Of a stretch of 12,733 nucleotides of DNA, positions 7,181 to 12,733 are shown piece after piece. Origin of the DNA: Desulfobacterales bacterium (lineage in GTDB: Bacteria; Desulfobacterota; Desulfobacteria; Desulfobacterales; Desulfobacteraceae); assembly GCA_022361315.1 (NCBI GenBank), contig JAKSBB010000930.1, positions 1-12,733 on the forward strand. Direction: 5' to 3'. Made by a program: the position numbers and the translations under genes. The notes under the pieces were generated by a model. That model searched no databases and was not told the origin of the DNA. It worked only from the letters and a program-made list of their open reading frames with translations. How positions within the stretch are numbered: the first letter of the stretch is position 1; each line of letters opens with the position of its first letter.

Positions 7181-7210
7181 TTGACAAGGGGATGGAGATC
7201 TCTTTATTCT
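7181..7210 (+). promoter_or_regulatory. Sigma-70-like promoter of the LolA-like/RND/barrel operon
   Basis: A perfect TTGACA (7181-7186) is followed after 18 bases by TATTCT (7205-7210, four of six matches). The 8-base palindrome GAGATCTC (7195-7202) lies in the spacer and could be an operator half-site or coincidence. The predicted start of transcription is about 50 bases before the gene. Confidence 0.6.
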
Positions 7211-7266
7211 GGGGCGACAGCTTAAAAAATTAGTTTCTAAAATCGCCATACTTAGGAGGAAGGATC

Positions 7267-8130
7267 ATGAGTGTTTCCAAGAACGCTAATGTTTTTGCCG
7301 AAACAGGGTTTTTAAAACAGGGTTTTCGTTTCGTGCTGCTGGTTTTATTGATTTCGGGATTTATGTGCGCAACTGCCATTGCCGGTGATCTTACCGGACG
7401 CCAGGTAATGGAGAAGCAGAAAGAGCTTCAAAAAGTTGAGACGGAATACGGTGAAGAAGTAATGTTTCTGGTTTACGAAAAAAAAAAAAAAAAAAAAAAG
7501 CGTCAAGTGAAACGATACGGTAAAGATGTGGGTGACGATCTGAACCGCTATCTTCTGGTGTTTTTGAAACCTGCGGATATCCGGGGGACGGCATTGCTCA
7601 CCCATGAAAATGCAGATGCCGATGACCAGTGGCTGTATATGCCCGCCGTGAAAAAGATGCAGCGTATCGGCCAGGGTAGTAAAAAATCCTATTTCATGGG
7701 CACGGATTTTACTTACGAGGATATGGAGCCTGAAGACATCGACAACTTCAAGTACACCATACTCAAGGAAGAAACCGTTGACCATGTGGATCCTGCCAAG
7801 GCGTGTTACGTCATAGAATCTGTACCTGCAAATAAGGAAAAGAAAAAAGCCACGGCGTACAGCAAGCGGATCATGTGGGTGGACAAGGAAACATTTTCCA
7901 CCCTCAAGGTGGAGTTTTATGACAGACGCAAAAGATTGCTGAAGACCCAGAAATCATTTGAATTTGAAAATGTGTCCGGTACGGTGTATCGTCCCAAGAA
8001 AACCATCATGGACAACCATAAGAAAAAACACAAAACCCTTAGCCTCGTAACAAAACGGGTGCTGAATGAACCCATTGAGAATTCCGTGTTCACAGAACGG
8101 TTTATTATGAGCGGAAAACATATTGAATAA
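7267..8130 (+). CDS. LolA-like periplasmic 'outer membrane lipoprotein-sorting' protein with internal poly-A tract
   Basis: This 287-residue exported protein belongs to the LolA-like family (PF17131 type) that usually accompanies MMPL/RND transporters and is thought to carry lipid-like cargo through the periplasm. The start at 7267 follows AGGAGGAAGG. A signal peptide covers about residues 1-39 (hydrophobic core FVLLVLLISGFM) with likely cleavage at AIA|GD. No lipobox is evident. Family signatures are RGTALLTHE (106-114), DQWLYMPAVKKMQRI (120-134) and FMGTDFTYEDM (143-153). Codons for E71 and K72-K78 form an unbroken run of 22 A (7478-7499). Losing one A would bring a TGA at 7508-7510; gaining one A would bring a TAA at 7521-7523. 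Either would truncate the protein to about 80 residues. The gene leads the operon with the transporter and the barrel. Confidence 0.85.
   Translation: MSVSKNANVFAETGFLKQGFRFVLLVLLISGFMCATAIAGDLTGRQVMEKQKELQKVETEYGEEVMFLVYEKKKKKKKRQVKRYGKDVGDDLNRYLLVFLKPADIRGTALLTHENADADDQWLYMPAVKKMQRIGQGSKKSYFMGTDFTYEDMEPEDIDNFKYTILKEETVDHVDPAKACYVIESVPANKEKKKATAYSKRIMWVDKETFSTLKVEFYDRRKRLLKTQKSFEFENVSGTVYRPKKTIMDNHKKKHKTLSLVTKRVLNEPIENSVFTERFIMSGKHIE
7478..7499 (+). repeat. Mononucleotide repeat of 22 A inside the LolA-like gene
   Basis: An uninterrupted run of 22 A codes for the end of E71, six AAA lysines and the start of an AAG lysine. Tracts of this length are well known to slip during replication and transcription. 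In the given sequence the tract is in frame, so the gene is in the 'on' state. Confidence 0.95.
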
Positions 8131-8209
8131 TAATTCTGGTGTCTAAAATTTGATTAAGAATTAACCCTGACTGGTAAGATGCGTCCGTTGAGGCGCAGAG
8201 GAATGGAAA

Positions 8210-10951
8210 ATGAATTCATTGATGAAATGGAGTCTTCGCCATCCCTGGATCGTGGTATGTATCATGGTTGTTGCCACGGCCCTCCTGGGATCCGGTATCC
8301 TTAAAATCCGGGTGGATGCATCTGCATCCGGCATGATGATCAAAGGTGATCCTGCGATCGAATTTTATGAGGAGACCCTTGCTAAATTCGGGTCTGACAA
8401 TGTGTCCGTCATCTATGTCCAGGACGATGAACTCTTTACCCCTGAAAAAATCGCCCTGATTGATGAACTGCATTTTCAGTTTGAAGAACTGGAAGCGGTG
8501 GAGCGGGTTGAGAGTCTCTACTCTGTGACGAACTTTAAGGGGGAAGACGGGATGCTGAGCACCAATCCCCTGGTGGATTATCCCCCCGAAACCGTTGACG
8601 AGGCGGAGCAAATCAGGACAGATGCCCTTCGTAACCCCATGCTCGTTAAGAATATTATTTCAGAGGACGGTAAAGCCACCGCGCTGAACCTCTATGTGGT
8701 TCCGGATTTAAACGACCCTGAATTTGATATTAAGTTTACCACACAGGTGGAAGAGATTCTTCAGAAGGTCGCCCCTGAATTCGACAGTATCTTTCAACTG
8801 GGCAACACCTATACGAAAAAATCCATTACCTCAAGCATCCTGAGAGATCAGGTTACCTTGGTGCCGCTGTCAGTGCTGGTGCTTCTGACATTGCTGGTGG
8901 TATCCATGCGGTCTTCATCCGGGGCCATTCTGCCCATGCTTACCGCAGGTTCCAGTGTCATCTGGTCCGCAGGGTTCATGGGGCACATGGGAATTCCTCT
9001 TAACATTCTCACCGTTATCGTTCCCTCACTGATCGTGGTCATCGGATCAACGGAAGATATGCATCTGCTGTCCGAGTATGTGGAGGGGCTTGAAGAGGAA
9101 GACGGTGATAAAGTCAAAGCCGTTGATTATATGGTTTCAAAGACGGGGACGGCAGTACTTCTGACGGCATTGACCACCTTCCTGGGTTTTTTATCCATCA
9201 CCATCAACGACATCACCATGCTCAAGCAGTTTGGTATTGTCGCTTCCTTCGGTCTTTTCGTAAACCCGTTGATCACCTGTATGATCACTCCGGTTTACCT
9301 GAAAAATTTTGGTCCCAAATACAAGCCCCATGATGAATCCAAGGTCACCGTTAACCAGAAACTCATGACCTTTCTGGCGGATACGATTATCTCAATGATT
9401 CAGCGGTACAAGTGGCCGACCTTCGGCATTATCATGGGCACGGCGGTAATTATTTCATTGTTTTCCTTCACGGTAAAGGTGGACAATGATCTGCTGGGGT
9501 ATTTTAAACCCGAGTCCGATATCCGTGTGAAAAGTGATATTGTCCACGATGAAATCTCCGGTGTGCAGGTTTTTTATATCCATGTTTCTTCGGGAATCCC
9601 AGACTATTTCAAAGATCCCAAAGCGCTCAAGGAAATTGACGATCTGATTACCTATATGGATCAAACCGCACTATTTGACAAAATATTCGGGTTTACCGAT
9701 TATCTCAAAGTGATTAACCGGGAGATGAACGATGGCAAGGATAGTTTCTACCGTCTGCCGGATACCAAGGAATTGGTCGCCCAGTATCTATTGACTCTAC
9801 AGCGCAGTGAAATAGAACGTCTTGTGACCTCGGATTTTTCCGAAGTGAATATCATGGTCCGCCATAATATCGGATCTTCCTTTGAATTGAACGAGGCCGT
9901 GGCAACCGTCAGCGGCCATATGGACAAGATATTAAATCATCATCTCAAGAGCAACTTCACCGGTGAAAATATACTGATCAACGAAGCTGCAGACAGTATC
10001 GCATCCGGCCAGGTACAATCCCTTGGGTTGCTGCTGTTCATCATCTTCGTGATCATGTCCGTTCTCTTTGTCAATGTGAAGGCGGGTTTCTTAAGCCTGA
10101 TACCTAACTTTTTTCCCATCATTCTCCTGTTCGGTGTCATGGGCGTATTTGGTATTCCGTTGAATGTAGGAACCGCAATGGTTGCAGCCATCGCTATCGG
10201 TATCGCCGTGGATGATACCATTCATTTCATGACGCGGTATAATAAGGAAATGCGGGATCTTCAGGATCAGAACAAGGCCATCGAAGTCTGCATCCGGTCG
10301 GAAATCACCCCGGTGTTCTCCACCTCCATCGCATTGGCTGCAGGGTTTGCCGTTGTATGTAATTCCAGCTTTGTACCCCTCATCAACTTCGGCTTCCTGT
10401 CCGCTTTTGTAATGATCTTTGCCTTGCTCGGTGATATGTTCGTCACCCCGATTCTGTTGTCCTCCACCCAGCTGGTTACCCTCTGGGATATGGTGAAACT
10501 GGACCTGCAGCAGGATGTGATCGAAAAATCTCCTCTGTTTAACCAGATGAAACACGGGCAGATGAAGCGCGTTGTCCTTCTGGGTAAGGTCTTTGAAAAA
10601 AGTAAAGGGGAGGCGGCGATCTCTTTTGGTGACTACGGCGATTCCATGTTCCTGCTGCTTGAAGGACAGGCAGAGGTCATGGTGAAAACGGATGACGGTA
10701 CCAAACAAAGTGTTGCCGCCATTGCACCGGGTGAGGTATTCGGGGAAATGGCCATGGTCAACCCCGGTCCCAGAACGGCGGATATTGTGGCCACGGAAGA
10801 CGTAAAATACCTGGAAATCGACTGGAAAGGCATGAAACGTATCCAGACGATCTATCCCAGAATCGCTGTTCATCTGTACAGGAATCTTTCCAGAATCCTG
10901 GGCAGCCGCCTCAAAGAGACAACCTCACAACTCATGGAAGCCAGACAATGA
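8210..10951 (+). CDS. MMPL/RND-superfamily transporter (HAE3/hopanoid-exporter-like) fused to a C-terminal cyclic-nucleotide-binding domain
   Basis: This 913-residue inner-membrane transporter has the classic two-half RND layout. TM1 is at about 12-30, followed by a periplasmic loop of about 31-214. Five helices follow at about 215-362, then TM7 (403-421), a second periplasmic loop (422-604) and a second helix bundle starting at about 605. Each half has the expected acidic motif: GSTEDMHLL (279-287) and GIAVDDTIHF (D668/D669), candidate proton-relay sites. From about 775 to 895 there is an added cytoplasmic domain: FGDYGDSMFLLLEGQAEV, then PGEVFGEMAMV (840-850) and PRTADIVA with R855. This is the phosphate-binding cassette pattern (G-E ... 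R-[ST]-A) of cAMP/cGMP-binding folds. GAGGA lies just before the ATG at 8210. It probably exports a hydrophobic or lipid product with the LolA-like protein and the barrel, perhaps gated by a nucleotide. Confidence 0.88.
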   Translation: MNSLMKWSLRHPWIVVCIMVVATALLGSGILKIRVDASASGMMIKGDPAIEFYEETLAKFGSDNVSVIYVQDDELFTPEKIALIDELHFQFEELEAVERVESLYSVTNFKGEDGMLSTNPLVDYPPETVDEAEQIRTDALRNPMLVKNIISEDGKATALNLYVVPDLNDPEFDIKFTTQVEEILQKVAPEFDSIFQLGNTYTKKSITSSILRDQVTLVPLSVLVLLTLLVVSMRSSSGAILPMLTAGSSVIWSAGFMGHMGIPLNILTVIVPSLIVVIGSTEDMHLLSEYVEGLEEEDGDKVKAVDYMVSKTGTAVLLTALTTFLGFLSITINDITMLKQFGIVASFGLFVNPLITCMITPVYLKNFGPKYKPHDESKVTVNQKLMTFLADTIISMIQRYKWPTFGIIMGTAVIISLFSFTVKVDNDLLGYFKPESDIRVKSDIVHDEISGVQVFYIHVSSGIPDYFKDPKALKEIDDLITYMDQTALFDKIFGFTDYLKVINREMNDGKDSFYRLPDTKELVAQYLLTLQRSEIERLVTSDFSEVNIMVRHNIGSSFELNEAVATVSGHMDKILNHHLKSNFTGENILINEAADSIASGQVQSLGLLLFIIFVIMSVLFVNVKAGFLSLIPNFFPIILLFGVMGVFGIPLNVGTAMVAAIAIGIAVDDTIHFMTRYNKEMRDLQDQNKAIEVCIRSEITPVFSTSIALAAGFAVVCNSSFVPLINFGFLSAFVMIFALLGDMFVTPILLSSTQLVTLWDMVKLDLQQDVIEKSPLFNQMKHGQMKRVVLLGKVFEKSKGEAAISFGDYGDSMFLLLEGQAEVMVKTDDGTKQSVAAIAPGEVFGEMAMVNPGPRTADIVATEDVKYLEIDWKGMKRIQTIYPRIAVHLYRNLSRILGSRLKETTSQLMEARQ

Positions 10952-12525
10952 TAAAAAACGGTATAGGATATTCGATAAAATGGGTGAGGTGGCTGGCTTT
11001 TGCCGCTGCATTGATTTGCCTGCCGCTGTCAGGTCTCTGTGTGGCCCAGGACAACAGTGCCGATCTGTTTGACGAACTGGAGACCGAGGCGCCCAAAAAG
11101 CCTGCCAAAAGCTCCGAAGCAGATGACTTGTTTGATGATCTTGAAGGCGGGGATACCCCCGCCGCCTCCGGAGACTCTGATCTTTTCGGTGACCTGGAGG
11201 GGGGCTCGACTGAAGAGGCTGAAGTTAAGGAAACCCCTTACCAGAAAATGGTTCGCCAGGTTTGGGAGAATCACGAGACCAGCCTTCGGGTCAGGCATAG
11301 TTATTTTCCTGACGAACTTGATGACAGGGTGGGGCTGGACAATACCCAATATGTGACCGAGGGATTGTTCAAGTTCGCCTCCTGGTTGGGAAGCAGTGAT
11401 TTTAAGCTTAAGTTTTCCGGATGGGCGGAATATGGCACCCAGGATGATACCTACAGGGGCAGCCTCCATTGGATGCAGGATCAGGAGTATTACCGGCGGA
11501 TATTTGAGTTAAATGAACTCTATGCGGTATATTCCATGGACACCATGGATCTTACGGTGGGTAAAAAAGAATTCCCTACGGGGATATCAACACTTTTTTC
11601 CCCATCGGACAGGTTCAGGCCGGCAGATCTCCACGATCCTTTAGATCCCAAGGCATTGGGAATCTGGCAGATTAAGTCTGATTACTATCTGGATAGTTCC
11701 AAGTTTGAGTTCGCATTAATTCCCATTTATACCTATAAAAAATATCCGGCTCCCAGTTCAAGATGGTGGGGAGAGGAAGATACGTCCTCCATTGGAAGTC
11801 TCAGCGGGACGGGAAGTGCAGGAGAAGACCTGCCGAACGTGGCATGGGAATACATTGATCTGTTTGCCAAATATAAAATCACCCTGTCCGGGTGGGATGT
11901 ATTCCTCAGCACGAACACGGGGCCGAATCCCTACACGGTGCGGAAGGATGAAAATGGTACCGAAACGTCCATCGTGAACCGGATTTTTTCACTGGCCGGC
12001 GGGTTTTCCACCACCAAGGGTAAATTCGAGATCCACGGTGAATCCCTGCTTAACTACAGTTATCAGGGAAGGGATGATGATTATCTCGGCTCTGTGTTCG
12101 GATTCACCTACACCATCGATGATCATGCCCACTATGTCCTGATGGAGCAGGTCATTATCACCCTTGAATATGCCTATGAATGGATCCTGGATAAACAGAG
12201 TGCCGGGGACTATACCACAAGCTCCCGTGATGGCCGGGCCGGTTTGAACGAAATCTTTTCTAGGCTCCAGTTCAAGTATAATGAAGATTTGAAAATTCAG
12301 AATTTTACCCATTTCAGAATTTATGACATGACCTGGATGAACCGGATTGAAGTCAGTTATCGCTTTATCACGGGTCTGACAGGCGTCTGCGCATTCGAGG
12401 TGTTTGAAAGCGAAGATGATGATGACGGGGGCAGTGATAAGGATCTGTCGAACTTTGATAATATCAGCTATGCCGAGTGGGATAAGAATGACAGAATTGT
12501 CGTTTCCCTCAAGTATGAATTTTAA
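10948..12525 (+). CDS. Outer-membrane beta-barrel protein (DUF1302-like) with acidic N-terminal repeats
   Basis: This 525-residue protein starts inside the stop of the transporter gene (ATGA at 10948-10951). A signal peptide covers about 1-33 (WLAFAAALICLPLSG) with cleavage near CVA|QD. Residues 34-95 are a disordered, acidic linker with three copies of a DLF[DG][DE]LE motif at 39-45, 60-66 and 78-84. From about 105 onward alternating hydrophobic/aromatic strands dominate, including NELYAVYSMDTMDLTVGKKEF and a PSDRFRP...DPLDPKALG segment resembling DUF1302/porin-like barrels that travel with MMPL transporters. The chain ends in KYEF with the terminal aromatic residue typical of BAM-inserted barrels. 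It is likely the outer-membrane exit or acceptor for the exported molecule. The barrel fold is well supported; the family name is less sure. Confidence 0.75.
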   Translation: MIKNGIGYSIKWVRWLAFAAALICLPLSGLCVAQDNSADLFDELETEAPKKPAKSSEADDLFDDLEGGDTPAASGDSDLFGDLEGGSTEEAEVKETPYQKMVRQVWENHETSLRVRHSYFPDELDDRVGLDNTQYVTEGLFKFASWLGSSDFKLKFSGWAEYGTQDDTYRGSLHWMQDQEYYRRIFELNELYAVYSMDTMDLTVGKKEFPTGISTLFSPSDRFRPADLHDPLDPKALGIWQIKSDYYLDSSKFEFALIPIYTYKKYPAPSSRWWGEEDTSSIGSLSGTGSAGEDLPNVAWEYIDLFAKYKITLSGWDVFLSTNTGPNPYTVRKDENGTETSIVNRIFSLAGGFSTTKGKFEIHGESLLNYSYQGRDDDYLGSVFGFTYTIDDHAHYVLMEQVIITLEYAYEWILDKQSAGDYTTSSRDGRAGLNEIFSRLQFKYNEDLKIQNFTHFRIYDMTWMNRIEVSYRFITGLTGVCAFEVFESEDDDDGGSDKDLSNFDNISYAEWDKNDRIVVSLKYEF

Positions 12526-12550
12526 TTACTAACCTGAAAAGGTAACTTTA

Positions 12551-12590
12551 AAAACCGGCGTTGTATCTTAAGATGCAACGCCGGTTTTTT
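12551..12590 (+). terminator. Strong terminator after the export operon, possibly bidirectional
   Basis: The arms AAAACCGGCGTTG (12551-12563) and CAACGCCGGTTTT (12576-12588) pair perfectly over 13 bp. T residues follow on the plus strand to 12590, and the matching A run lies on the other side. The inner sequence ATCTTAAGAT extends the stem. It lies between convergent genes and could end transcription from both. Confidence 0.9.
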
Positions 12591-12601
12591 ATGCGGAGAG
12601 A

Positions 12602-12733
12602 TTAAACCCGATTGTGTTCGGCAAATGAATAATATCCCCCGGTGTGAAAGATAATATGATCCAGAACCGGAATACCCAGCAGTTTTCCTGCATCACATAG
12701 TTGCCGGGTTACGGCCAGATCCTGCCTGCTTGG
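12602..12733 (-). CDS. radC: RadC-family protein (JAB1/MPN metalloprotease fold), C-terminal end only
   Basis: Reading the minus strand from the window edge gives 43 codons and a TAA (12602-12604 on the plus strand). The start PSRQDLAVTRQLCDAGKLLG and the following IPVLDHIIF and GGYYSFAEH match the end of RadC proteins, which typically read PS..D...T..L..AG.LLGI..LDHIIIG...YYSF.E. The S and D of PSRQD are the last conserved residues of the JAMM-type metal site; the HxH part lies outside the window. RadC proteins were first linked to DNA repair, but that role is disputed. The gene converges on the export operon and is unlikely to be related to it. Confidence 0.85.
   Translation of the reverse strand, partial: PSRQDLAVTRQLCDAGKLLGIPVLDHIIFHTGGYYSFAEHNRV

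Noticed and set aside
7345..7785. Minus-strand open frame with a poly-Phe run opposite the LolA-like gene
   Set aside because: The Phe run is simply the complement of the A tract, and the plus-strand gene has a signal peptide and clear family motifs.
8131..8209. Inverted repeat AATTCT/AGAATT in the gap before the transporter gene
   Set aside because: Only six AT-rich pairs with a loop of about 20 bases and no T run; too weak to call a terminator or operator.
10091..10873. Long minus-strand open frame of 260 codons inside the transporter gene
   Set aside because: Its product is rich in His, Gln and Arg without any family signature, while the plus strand codes the transporter and the nucleotide-binding domain.

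Overview
The window looks like chromosomal DNA of a Gram-negative bacterium. Every complete gene is on the plus strand, there is roughly one gene per kilobase, and no tRNA, rRNA, insertion sequence or CRISPR array is visible. The mix of an outer-membrane barrel, an MMPL/RND transporter with a LolA-like partner, a HisKA_3-type kinase and an actin-like ATPase tail would suit a sulfate-reducer-like member of the Desulfobacterota. That placement is an inference from gene style, not a phylogenetic result.

Layout. (1) 3-1316: the C-terminal part of a large actin/Hsp70-fold ATPase-like protein (SrfB-like is my best guess), closed by a strong terminator at 1345-1383. (2) 1510-3138: a soluble histidine kinase of the NarX/HisKA_3 class with its own promoter and no partner response regulator in view. 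(3) 3366-7127: a tightly packed set made of an ornithine-decarboxylase-family PLP enzyme, a FeeM/LuxI-like N-acyltransferase, a GNAT-type acyltransferase and a small two-helix membrane protein. The first three overlap or are translationally coupled. (4) 7267-12525: a second set with its own sigma-70-like promoter, made of a periplasmic LolA-like 'outer membrane lipoprotein-sorting' protein, an MMPL/RND transporter carrying a C-terminal cyclic-nucleotide-binding domain, and an outer-membrane beta-barrel coupled to it by an ATGA overlap. A strong terminator follows at 12551-12590. (5) 12602-12733, minus strand: the last 43 codons of a RadC-family protein.

How the genes may work together (inference). 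The decarboxylase would make an amine from an amino acid, the FeeM/LuxI-like enzyme would join it to a fatty acyl chain, and the GNAT protein could modify it further. The RND transporter, LolA-like protein and barrel would then move the lipid product across the envelope. I read 3366-12525 as a candidate biosynthesis-and-export locus for an N-acyl amine or related lipid amide. Three details make it unusual. A 22-A tract inside the LolA-like gene could switch that gene on and off. The transporter is fused to a cyclic-nucleotide-binding domain. The decarboxylase lacks the Asp that normally follows the catalytic Cys in ornithine decarboxylases.
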